Shown: positions 49,127 to 59,774 of the stretch, in pieces
How the letters are laid out: every line of letters begins with the position of its first letter
Position numbering within the stretch: position 1 is the first letter of the stretch
Source: Rhizophagus sp. LPA8_4_AMF
Lineage: Eukaryota > Glomeromycota > Glomeromycetes > Glomerales > Glomeraceae
Length of the DNA stretch: 63,209 nt
NCBI GenBank assembly: GCA_021464525.1
Contig: JADRCO010000049.1
Span: 1-63,209, forward strand
Direction: 5' to 3'
Translations under genes and position numbers: made by a program
The notes under the pieces: model-generated
Seen by the model: only the letters and a program-made list of their open reading frames with translations
What the model was told of the DNA's origin: nothing
Databases searched by the model: none

Positions 49127-49143
49127 TTGTGACACATGAAACA
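49127..49143 (+). promoter_or_regulatory. Shared F-box promoter motif, copy 3 (diverged)
   Basis: TTGTGACACATGAAACA, 89 bp before the ATG, differs from copies 1 and 2 at three positions. AAAGGCGTTCATTT follows at about 49158 and recurs before the F-box pseudogene (about 23539). Confidence 0.55.
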
Positions 49144-49215
49144 AGACAAAAATAAATAAAGGCGTTCATTTAATCGTTTAATCATTTTGTATTCTTTTAA
49201 TAAACGCCAAAAAAA

Positions 49216-50637
49216 ATGTCAGTGTTAAACAAGGACGTACTTTATTTAATACTAAAGGAATTACATGATAAAAAAGCTCTTGTTTCATGCCTTTCAGTTA
49301 ATAAAATTTGGTGTGAATTAATTATTCCTCTTTTATGGAAAAATCCTTGGAAATATTTAAAGAAGGGTAAAGAAAAATTATTATTAAACGTAATTTTTTC
49401 ACATTTATCAGAAAAATCAAAGGATTTAAGTCAACTCTCTGATTTCTTTATCGATTCATATCAAAAACCTTTATTTAATTATATAAATTTTTGTAAACAT
49501 TTAAATTTAATTGAAATCATAAAGATGATTAATATTATAGATGAAAAATCTAAAATTTCAACTCTTCAAAAAGAAATTTTTCATATTTTTATTAATCCTT
49601 ATACAAAATTTACACACCTTTATATACCTCATAGATTTAATTATCAAATACATCTTATTCCTGGAGCAAAAATTTGTTTATCAGAACTTCAATTTCTAAG
49701 TTGTAATACATGCGTGAATGATAATATTTTAACCGGATTAATAGGAATTTGTAATTCAATTAGAGAAATAGAACTTTCTATCCTTTCTAATGAAAAATTT
49801 AATAATAGTTATGGTATTGCTAAATTAATTGAAGCTCAAAGAAAATTATTAAGCGTTCGTTTTTTAGCTAATTATCAAAGAATTAACGAAGCAATCTGTG
49901 AAGTTTTTGAAAATTCATTGATTAAACATGCAAATACTATACAATATTTTGAGACGACTAAACAACCTATCACAAAATTCCTTTCATCTTTTATAAATTT
50001 AAAAAGGTTAGAATTAAATGATAATTTCGTTTATATGGAATGGAATCATTTAGAGGATTTATCTTTACCTTCCTTAGAAATTTTAAAAGCGAGAAGTGTT
50101 CCAATCAAAGTTTTAGCAAGTTTAATTGAAAATACCAGTGGTTATCTTACCGAAATAAAAATTGATAGGATACGTCATGATGTGATTAATAACAAAAGAA
50201 TCATTCAATCTATTTATTTAAATTGTCCAATGCTTAAATATCTTAAATTACTTTTTATAAATAGTAATTTTTTAGAATTAGAAAAATTATTAATTTGTTG
50301 TCAATATTTAAAAGGATTATATATAATTTTTGAAGATGTTTGGGTTAGTTATGTTACGATTGATTGGAATCATTTATTTGAAATTTTAACCAAATCATCA
50401 CCAACTGATTTATTTAAATTTAAATTTTATTATAATGGTGTACCTAAATTAGAATCTTTAAAATTATTTTTTGATAATTGGAAAAGTAGGAATCCAATGT
50501 TATTACAAACCACTCAAATGTGTAAAAATGAATATACTGATTTAATAGAAAGTTATAAATCTAAGGGAATAATTAAAAAATTCAATGATAATTTGTATGC
50601 TTTTGATGATTTTGAATGGATTCAAAAAGCATTTTAA
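49216..50637 (+). CDS. F-box/LRR-like protein 3
   Basis: Intronless, 473 residues, starting MSVLNKDVLYLILKEL directly after an A-rich leader. The F-box-like region (residues 3-48, CLSVNKIWCELIIPLLWKNPW) precedes leucine-rich segments in the same order as in F-box gene 2, including YQKPLFNYINFCKHLNL, FTHLYIPHRFNYQ, LQFLSCN, LKRLEL and MLKYLKLLF. The C-terminus keeps the family ending DDFEWIQKAF. Compared with gene 2 it has an extra NEKFNNSYG loop. Intact throughout and the best candidate for an expressed family member here together with gene 2. Presumed role: SCF-type ubiquitin ligase adaptor, target unknown. Confidence 0.9.
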   Translation: MSVLNKDVLYLILKELHDKKALVSCLSVNKIWCELIIPLLWKNPWKYLKKGKEKLLLNVIFSHLSEKSKDLSQLSDFFIDSYQKPLFNYINFCKHLNLIEIIKMINIIDEKSKISTLQKEIFHIFINPYTKFTHLYIPHRFNYQIHLIPGAKICLSELQFLSCNTCVNDNILTGLIGICNSIREIELSILSNEKFNNSYGIAKLIEAQRKLLSVRFLANYQRINEAICEVFENSLIKHANTIQYFETTKQPITKFLSSFINLKRLELNDNFVYMEWNHLEDLSLPSLEILKARSVPIKVLASLIENTSGYLTEIKIDRIRHDVINNKRIIQSIYLNCPMLKYLKLLFINSNFLELEKLLICCQYLKGLYIIFEDVWVSYVTIDWNHLFEILTKSSPTDLFKFKFYYNGVPKLESLKLFFDNWKSRNPMLLQTTQMCKNEYTDLIESYKSKGIIKKFNDNLYAFDDFEWIQKAF

Positions 50638-52689
50638 TTTAGTGCACATTCAGTAACTTAGAATTAGGATTGGATCAGATTTAGTGATACATTATACTGG
50701 TAGGACATGAGTTGAATTCCTTATCTTTTATTGCAAATTAACAATTTTGATGTAAAAATAGAATCATTTATTATATTTTGTTATATTTAAATGTTAATAA
50801 ATTTTCTTTTAGAACTAAATATAAATCTGATGTTTATAATTTTTATTATTGTGTTATAAACTATTATTTCAGGTATTACTCTTGTCTGAAATTATCATAC
50901 CATATTGATAGTTATGTGATGATCTTATTATAGCTAACAATCTTTTGTTTGATGCTCATCTGTTTGTTTGGAATGATGATCTTGCAGAGTACAGTGTGTC
51001 AATCAACAGGTAGAAACATGCTTTATTACAGGAAGCGTTGATTACCTTTAAAAATAAAATAGATACAAATAATAATGATTAATTGAATGTTACTATGATA
51101 TTTATTTATATTTGTATTTATGTTATATAGTTCATATTAATGAAATATATACAAGTCATTTTATAGTTACAAATTAGTGACAAAGTAAATGAAGGCAACT
51201 TGACATAAATTTTAGAAAATAAGATTTCGAATACAATAAAATGCTTAAAGCAATATTATTGTCATTGTTCTTAATTATTGACAAACTAGTGAGTTTTCTT
51301 TCATTTTGGCATGTTATTTACTACAACATCGGCATTTTTGTTATCATATTCAATCATAAATAATTCATAAGGAAAACAACATATAAATTTAATTATTAAT
51401 TTCGAAATTTTATTCGTCTTACAATATAAGAATACTATAGTATAAGAATATTATAGGGATTCCAAAAGTTAAAAATTATTATTACTTGAAAAAGGATAAT
51501 GAAGTGTAAGCGCCTCTGTATAACGTTGCACGATAATTTGAAAAAAAGCATAACCGATCTTTTTCTTGTTCAAGTGATGTATAAGGTGGTGGTAGTTCTT
51601 AATTTAAGAAGCTTAGAAATCTCCTTTATTGCATAATAAAATATTTGCCTTGCTTAATTAAAAAAGCAAGCAAAAAACATTATTAATTAAAATTTTGATA
51701 GTGCTTTACGAAAAAATAGAATATAAGTGTAATAAGTTACAGTATATTAGTTTAGTTATAAATTTATGAAGGATTAGCGAAAATAAAAATTATTTTATTA
51801 AAGTTGCTTCATTAAACGTTAGAACACTAACAGATATCAAATTAAATCTTATAATGGACTACTATATCAATAAAGAGCAGTTAATCTCCACAACAGATTT
51901 GAACATATGATTTCATGCGTCTCATTTTGACTGTTCAGTTTCACTAGTGAACAAAAGATCTTAAAGGGGTAGAAATAAAATGTACTTGTAAAAAAAAATG
52001 ATAATTAATCTATGTTTATAAACAATGATATTATGACGTCGAGAAAAGAATGAGAATTATTTCACTTAACCATTACATTCCCATCAATTACTAATCTCAC
52101 GTAATAATAATATTATTATTTAACTTAAAGTAAATGAAAAGAAAATAGAATTTTTATTTTTATAATAAAATTCGTATATAGTTAGTTCCAGAACAAATCT
52201 GTCCAGTTTCTTATCGGTTTCATGTATAATAACTGATTAGAAAAATAATTTCATTTAATTAAATCACCTTTACAAAGTTTAGAGTTCCGTACCAATGCAA
52301 TTGTTTTACATACTGTAGTGAATATTTCGAATATTTTGTAAATTTTTTCATTCCTTCATTTAGTCGTTTTAACTATAAGTTATTAAGTGATTATTAATAT
52401 TTCTAATAAAATAAATATGTAAAATAAGAAATTTTCAAAATTATGGTTGAGTTTGGTGAAATCTATTGATTCTATAGATTCTATAGATTCTATAGGATAG
52501 AAATTATAAAAAAAATACTTATTCATTAAAGGTATGTTAATAAAACATTTATAAATAAAATAAGTCGCCAATTACCTGAATACTCTCACTTTTTGTTTCA
52601 GTAAGATTTTAAAGTTTAAGAGTCTACTCGTGTAGGTTATTTGTACGGTATATGAAAGAGTATTAACAATGAGGAAGAAGTAAAATTTT
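50638..52689. other. Gene-free stretch with a 9-bp microsatellite
   Basis: No gene supported. GATTCTATA is repeated three times exactly at 52468-52494. A segment on the minus strand near 51500-51610 looks weakly coding in two frames but matches nothing I know. Confidence 0.45.
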
Positions 52690-53640
52690 CACTATGTCTA
52701 AATTATTTTATAATAAGATTTTAATCATCCTTAATCCTTGGCAAGTCTTAATAGATAATAATTAATCATGCGCAATACAGTATCATGGTAATGAGGAAGC
52801 TCTGTACAAACTTTTGCAAATCCGTAAATATCACTTTCTCGAGTATGTTCCCTTTCTCTTAAACTTCTGGTGTTACATAAGGTAAGACTCCATAACTTTT
52901 TTATATTCATGCTGCATTTGCTGGTTGACATACTGTAATCCTTGTAATAAAAGTATAATTTCCTTTACTATTAAATGTATTATCACGATGAAAATCATGA
53001 TGAATTAATCTTATTTCATTGCAATCCTTTGTAAATATCCAAATTTTCTCTTCATTTTATTGAATTAAAACTATTATTTAAATGTTACTTGTAAATTATA
53101 TACCATAACACTGAATTATAATCTAAGTCTTCTGTAATAATATGTGATTTTATCTAAAATAATTCATGAATAATAATTAATAATGATATAAACGAAAATA
53201 TTTTGAAAAAATATACAATTTATTTCTTTTAAAAATTCTGTTGTAATATTTCCTTAATTAAGTAAACAGTTTAAAACGATATAAATCCCTATACCAATGA
53301 ATAAATTTTAGAATTTCAATATTCTATATATCTATCTTTACAAATTGTTTTATAAATAATTTCCAATGTTTAACAAGATAATATTAATAATATGCACCAT
53401 AAATCAATTTTAAAATTTTTCTATTATTATTAGCTTTAAGTCATGCTTTTTGAATAAACTTTTTAATTATGATTTTCACCAATCCAATATTTGAAATTTT
53501 GTTGAAATTTACACTGACACAATTTATGAGAAGCTTTAGGCTGCACATATTCTTTACAGTAAATCATTATTTTTATAACTCTTTATTTAATATTTGTCTA
53601 TCAGTTAACAATCTTTGTTCTTCAGTTAAAGCCAATGCAT
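52690..53640 (-). pseudogene. Kinase pseudogene of the gene A/B type
   Basis: On the minus strand, ordered remnants of one gene can be read: a Cys-module and linker piece (KEYVQPKASHKLCQC, then FQQNFKYWIGENHN, equivalent to NF-NWTSGN) around 53560-53465; a catalytic-loop piece LIHHDFHRDN with TFITRITVCQPAN around 53015-52900; YGVLPYVTPEV for the APE segment near 52880; then TRESDIYGFAKVCTELP-YHD, and KTCQGLR near 52735. Stops and frameshifts separate them, and the N-lobe is largely missing. Not functional. Confidence 0.7.
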
Positions 53641-55069
53641 AAAATCTGTTATTTGTTCAATTACATCTTAATTCATCCATATTGGAGTAACAAAAATGAC
53701 ATCAACTAATGATTTTTTGTTTCAAAAAAAAACCTTGAAATATATTTCAGTTGCACAGCAGCGACTGATTAATATCATTCTAATTTGGCCAGAAATGGAG
53801 TACCTGATCACAAACACAATTTGAATATATGTTATGTATAATTACAAGAGATAAAGACCCATGCTAATAAATGTGTATTTTTACTAGTTCTTTATAAATT
53901 TTTAGATAATCCATTTTTGTTTATTTGGAAAAATACAAAATTTAAATACATTTCAAATAACTTGATACTTAAATATAAAAAAAAAATAATGTTTTACAAA
54001 CAATTAAGAATTCACTATTATAATTTAAAAAAATTATTCAACAAAAAATAATAATTATTAACTTTGTATGTTGAGAAAAACTTTGTAATTATTGAAAAGA
54101 AATTAGCATTAAAAATATAAAAATTAAATAAATTAAAAATATTTACATGGAAGATGATGTAGATGATGAGAAGGAAAATGAGGAAGAGAATAGTTTTTCA
54201 TATGTCTTTGTGTGTATATCTTGTGTTACCTTTCACAATTATGTCATGTATATTGCGCATTTTTATTTGACAATGTGAAAAATTGCAAATAAGAGAGTTC
54301 ATATTTTTGATTTTCTGACCTTCTATAAATAAGATAAAAGATGAAATCAATGAAAATGATCCTATTGACATTTAATTAACTGCTCCACATCTTCTTATCC
54401 TTTTCCAATTGAATGATCTTCTCTTTCAACAAAATAAAGAATTGTATTTTAACAATAAATGTTTTAGTAAATTTAATAAACGTATACAAGTGATTTTATT
54501 TGAATTACAAAATTCATAATCTTAGCTTGTAGTTGATTATCATATATACTTTTAAATCCAACCTAATTTCATTTTCCTCCAACTGATCCGCCTGGTATTG
54601 AAGGTATGAAAAAGAGGCTATGCAAATTTTTGAATTTAATTTCTTTCATTCTGCCAAATTGCTCGGATAATTTAGTAAACATATAATTTTCTCCATGATT
54701 TTTTTTAGTTAGCTGATTCCACTGTGATCGGAATGGTTTATTTGAGCATTCATTGAAATGGTAGTGAGGATCACCACAAACTGTATAGGTGGGATATAAT
54801 ATATCTTTGTATCAAAACAAGAAAGTTTAACATTCTCTTTCATCAGGTAAATACAAGCTGTAGCTAATTATAGTATATTAAGTTTTGCTTTAGGATTATT
54901 GTGCATCACACATCAATTGTCATATTTTCTAAAAAAATGTTAATCTAGTGATTAAGTTATCCTTCCCATAGTTTATTTTAATTTCATTTATAATCACATT
55001 TTGAATGTTTTAAATTAGTTGTCTAACATGTGATTTGTCCTGTTATATCTTGAATCACCAAACATATCA
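53641..55069. other. Gene-free stretch
   Basis: AT-rich, no supported gene or element. Confidence 0.5.
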
Positions 55070-55685
55070 AAAGTGATGATAGTATCAGTTACTTGCCATT
55101 TTCTACTCCCATTAAAAATTTCTGTGCAACAAATGGGATAACCCCAAAAATTCTTTCTGGAATAAATCTCCATATGAGCCTATATATACTATTCTAAAAT
55201 ATCAAAGTGATGATAATAGTAGATACTTGCCATTTTCTACTTCCATTAAAAATTTCTATAGCAACAAATGGGATAACCCCAAAATGCTTTTCTGGAATAA
55301 ATCTCCATATGAGCCTATATACTATTCTAAAATATGAAAGTGATGATAATATTATTTACTTGCCATTTTCTATTTCCATGAAAATTTCTATGGCAACAAA
55401 TGGGATAACCTCAAAAACTCTTCTATGTATACTATTCTAAAATATCAAAGTGATGATAATATTAGTTACAGGCCATTCTCTACTCCCATTAAAAATTTCT
55501 GTGCAACAAATGGGATAATCCCAAAAATTCTTTTCTGGAATAAATCTCCATATGAGCCTATTGATAATATTAGTTATTTGCCATTTTCTACTTCCATTAA
55601 AATTTCTATGGCAACAAATGGGATAACTCCAAAAACCCTTTTCATAAAATAAATCTCCATATGAGCCTATATATGCTATTCTAAC
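55070..55685 (+). repeat. Tandem repeat of a 110-134 bp unit, about five copies
   Basis: Copies begin at AAAGTGATGAT at 55070, 55204, 55337 and 55447, with a fifth, 5'-trimmed copy from about 55558. Each contains TTGCCATTTTCTA, AAATTTCT-TG-CAACAAATGG, GATAA-CCAAAA, and most contain TCCATATGAGCC and TATACTATTCTAAAATAT. Copies differ by substitutions and by block deletions in copies 3 and 4. Short open frames through the array are by-products of the repeat. Confidence 0.85.
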
Positions 55686-58059
55686 ATCTATTGTATTTGC
55701 ATTTATTTAACAAATAATTATTTCCATGATATATATGTTACTATAGATGAGACCAAATTTATTAATTCTGTATAGCCCTTCTGAAATACTTAGAAGGATA
55801 TCAATTATTAACTCAATAAAAATATTAAACCTATAGCAAAATCTAATAAAAACTATTTAAGATGTTAAGATTATAAAATGATATTAACAAATAAAATATT
55901 CTGTAAGAAAAAAACCTTTGTTAACATATAAAATAAAGCAAAAAAAATAGATTTTTTAAAAAAAATAAGCTTATGTAATATGTAAATCTGAAATTATTCA
56001 TGTGAATCATCCTTCTTGACTATTTTTGCAACTTTATACAATATTTTCATGTGTATATTTTTATCTTTATATACAATTTCTTTAAACTTGCCTCTCCAGG
56101 CTTAATGATATAATAATAAAGCACTTTCTAAAAAAATCAAGTTCTATTACTACTTCCCATATATATGCAATTTGTATCCTTTACTGTCATGACTTTAATA
56201 AGACAAGTATTACATGAGGTAATTCTTTGAGCACGAGCTTTCAGCTCAAGAACTCTTTTCCATGCAATTAACATCAAGTTCTATCAAGTTTCATATCACT
56301 TAGAACATTCAGGGAACTAATTTGTATTTGGGATTTAATAATTAACACATCTTGACTATTGATCCAAAATTGTGACTCTCTCAGTCTTTGTGCCTTTCAT
56401 TGCTTTAGTATTTGTGAGGAGTTCAACACCTCTTTTTTTTGGTTGAATAATGAGAGTGTAGGCAAGTAACAACAATTTTTTGATTGGTAGGAGGGCTGGT
56501 ACGGATCTGATCATAATATTGATTTACTACCATTTGTGCCTCTTTTACAGTTAGAGGAGTAGTAAGATCAAAAAAATCCACCAGGATTTCCCCAAATGCA
56601 TTTTTAAAACATTGTGGGTTGAAAATGTGAAGGTAGCAGCCTGTTCACTCAGTTTTCATTTCATCATTACTATAACATTATAAATTACTTTCAATAAAAC
56701 TTCATATTTTTTATAAAGAATTGCTTTTTCTTTTGTAACTGCCTTTAAATTTTTGTATTTTCATTAAGGTGTACTTTGGAATATGTATTTTCTGAATTAA
56801 TATTCTGAAACTAATTTGAAATACCCAATATGTTTTTCTACAATTATTTTTCCTTCATATAATTGAAAGTATAATGCAAGTATGACTAAGCAAATTATTT
56901 TTTTTATGTACTCATATTCTATGTATTCTATGTATACTTTAAGCAGTTTGATGATTTTGGTAAAGTAGGTTGGTATCATTGCAGTCAATTTCCTTGATGA
57001 ATCTTGCTAGTAGAAAGAATTTACATTAGGAATAATATTATTATAGAATTGTAAACTATATGGTATTTTAAAGAAATTATTATGTAGATTTACAAGCAAT
57101 AACAAGCAGAATAATAGTCTATGTTAATGACATATTTCAAAGTTTTGTCATTTATTATTTGTTTCTTAATGATTTTTTTATGGTTTGATCCATTTCTGAT
57201 ATTATCTTTTAGCAGTTTTTTTGTTGATCCTTTAGCATTTAATGATGGATGACAATATATCATGACCAAAAAATTTACATAAAAAATAAGCCCCTCCATA
57301 GACTATGCAATTGGACATGTTAACTATTAAATTACTTAGTTGTAAGACCAATAAAATTTTAATAAACTCCACCAGAAATAGAATTTTCATTTGAGTTATA
57401 GATTCGTGCAATTTCTTCTGCTTGGTACTCTATAACAAAATCCTCTACCATTTGTTAAACATTTTTATTAATACCCTATCACACAAATCATATGGCTATA
57501 ATGATAATTCATAAATCCTCCTTTTCTACAATAATATTCTTTAATTGCATGATCTATTATACAAGGTTACAGAAAGCAGATGAATGACAGAAATGATGAT
57601 TTTTTTGAAGCTTACTTGATATGAACACCCTTCATTGTGATAACAATGCACTTCAACTTCATCTCTGATCGATCAGAACATTAAAATATAGCTTTTAATC
57701 TCCAATTTGCACTTCCTGTAGAAGAAATTCAGTGGTTTTCAATGATAATATTACACTTTTTGAGGTAGAGTATATATTATAATATTTGTGAATAAGAGGA
57801 TTACTTGCTTCCATGAAAGCATATTACTTGTTTCTGTAAAATTGTTAGAATAACCAGCTTGGATCACCTATGGAAGAAAAAGTAATCTAATGAGCAAAAT
57901 CTGTAAAAGATCAATAGGTATAAGGAATGAAGAAAAAATAGCTCAATTTTCCTTAGAAGGGAGGTAATTACGAAGTTTTTAAGCTCCATTGTGAGCTTCA
58001 TATATAGCAGCTCTACACTATTGGGTCCATGATTTGTTTGCATCTACAATAATTCATTC
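55686..58059. other. Gene-free stretch
   Basis: No intact gene. Probably contains further decayed transposon DNA continuing from the hAT remnant at 58.1 kb, but I cannot assign boundaries. Confidence 0.4.
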
Positions 58060-58200
58060 ATATCACTGATGAATAATTTTGGTATACCAATATAACAGTT
58101 TATGATAATTTTCTTGTCTGACAGGAGAAAGTTAACTAATAATGTCATTAGTTAAAAGATTGATGTGGTGTGCAATACAATGCATGGGAATTATGTGGAT
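58060..58200 (-). pseudogene. hAT transposase fragment
   Basis: The minus strand 58200-58141 reads IHIIPMHCIAHHINLLTNDI, the hAT landmark usually seen as R-CIAH-VNLI--DI, followed after a stop by VRQENYHKLLYWYTKIIH. Only this part is clear. Unlike the copy at 37.5 kb it appears to belong to another hAT subfamily. Confidence 0.6.
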
Positions 58201-58533
58201 ATAAGCAAACTATAGTTTTAGGTTAAAAAAAAAGTTTTTAAAACAAAGAATTTGTGGAAACTTGTAAATTGCAAGCTTATAGCATATAGTATTAAGAAAT
58301 AAATTTTTTTGAATAAATTTTGTCATTGTTTAGCTAAGTATTCTCATAAATATTTAATAATATATCAGTAAATAAAGATAATAATTTATGACTAAAAAGC
58401 AACAGTTTATGCATATAAAGTTAGAGTGAATAAATTAATGAATTTACTGTACTAATTTATTACTACCTAGTTAGCATGATGATACTTTTGTCTAGTTGTA
58501 TAACAATGAGTACAGATTCCTTATTGTAGAGTT

Positions 58534-58668
58534 TCAAGAAAATTCTGAAGTAATGAGGCTTTCTTCTTCAATATCTTTGTCTTGTCCATGTTCATGTTCA
58601 CTTTCTTCCTTTCTTCTTTTATCGCCTTCCTTATCATAATTGCGTGAAGTGTTGATAACATTTCTCAT
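58534..58668 (-). CDS. Small hydrophilic open frame
   Basis: A 44-residue frame starting MRNVINTSRN and rich in Lys, Glu, His and Asp (EESEHEHGQDKDIEEES). Composition is more protein-like than surrounding DNA, but no family is recognised and it may be a piece of the nearby transposon debris. Confidence 0.2.
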   Translation of the reverse strand: MRNVINTSRNYDKEGDKRRKEESEHEHGQDKDIEEESLITSEFS

Positions 58669-58988
58669 TTGGTGTTCTATTATTTGGCATTTCTTCAAAA
58701 ATTCTTAATCTAATATCAAGAAGAAACTTTGAAATCAGAAAACATGAACAAAAAAACTTTTTTCTAAGACCCTTCAACCTTCCAAATTCCCCTTGATGTA
58801 GCAGTTTAAGAGATCAAGCATTCTTGACTGTTGAGCATTTTAGTTAAGAACATTGACTGAAATGGCAATTCCATTTGATTTTTTTTTACGATTATATGGT
58901 TGAAAATTGATTGTTTGGCATAAAATTTCAATAGACAATTTGAGTGCCAATTTGATCAATGATATATATAAAGAATACAAAGTAAAAA

Positions 58989-59144
58989 TCAACTAATCAC
59001 TCTGACTTTGCAATAATTAGATGTAAATGCTCCTGCTTTTCTAGTGTTACAGATGAAAGAGAATCGATCCACTTGAAATAATCCATGCATTGTGTTGCAT
59101 TCTTCTAGTATATATTTAATAAAATTATCAATTCTGGGATCACC
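58989..59144 (-). other. Coding-like fragment, unidentified
   Basis: A 51-codon frame reads GDPRIDNFIKYILEEC and on to a stop at 58989. The first residues recall the SGN-IDEFI segment of the kinase N-termini, but the following residues do not match, and an overlapping frame looks equally protein-like. Unassigned. Confidence 0.2.
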
Positions 59145-59500
59145 ATTAGTTCAAAATTAGAAATTTTCTTCTATTGTCACATTTAATGCATCAAAGTAGG
59201 TGCCTCTTATTTTTTTATGATAGTTGGGACCATTCCAAAATCTTTTTATAATTTTTGTCATTTTTAATAAAGTAAATGGAAATGTATAAATAGTAGGCGC
59301 AGACAACACAATGCAGCACTCGTATTCATGATTTTCCATTCCAATGATAATCTTCATTATTTGCAATCTATCCTAGTCCTGATGGCGCATAACAAAAAAT
59401 GTCTAGCCCCAATTATTGAATAATAATGATCAAACATGCTAAAAAGTAGGATTTTTCAATTAGCAAATTATTTAGAATTATTGGAATTAGTCAATGAATT

Positions 59501-59735
59501 CTAATCCTGATAACCAATAATAATGTTCCAATTTTGTAAAACTGATAATGAAGTCTTTTCTCGAGGTTCCAAAATCACATTCTTTTGTCTATGCTTCAAG
59601 TTCTTTATCACATCTGAATCGTCACAAAGGACCATGTTTTCTTCGGGATCTTGCCAGCTGAGGTCTGAAATGTTTATGTTTCGAGAATTTGCCTTAATGA
59701 ACCATAAAGATTAATATCATCTTCTAATTCTTCAC
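59501..59735 (-). pseudogene. Broken coding fragment beside the telomere-type repeat
   Basis: The minus strand reads EELEDDINLYGS, then in a second frame IKANSRNINISDLSWQDPEE, then SDVIKNLKHRQKNVILEPRE and VLQNWNI, ending at TAG 59503-59501. Codon composition is protein-like over about 75 codons with one frameshift. No family recognised. Its upstream end abuts the CCCTAA tract. Confidence 0.35.
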
Positions 59736-59774
59736 CCTAATCTAACCTAACCCTAACCCTAACCCTAACCCTAG
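59733..59774 (+). repeat. Interstitial telomere-type (CCCTAA) tract
   Basis: Four hexamers in register from 59751 to 59774 (CCCTAA three times, then CCCTAG), preceded by degenerate CCCTAA, TCTAA and CCTAA units from 59735. CCCTAA/TTAGGG is the usual telomere unit of filamentous and mycorrhizal fungi. The orientation is that of a left chromosome end. Confidence 0.9.

Noticed and set aside
51870-51910. Minus-strand ATGTTCAAATCTG resembling a tRNA T-loop
   Set aside because: No stem pairing and no other tRNA arms.
55207-55652. Two overlapping frames of about 75 codons
   Set aside because: Products of reading through the tandem repeat; similarity between them reflects the repeat unit, not a protein family.
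57090-57299. 69-codon minus-strand frame
   Set aside because: No family match and flanked by decayed transposon-like DNA.
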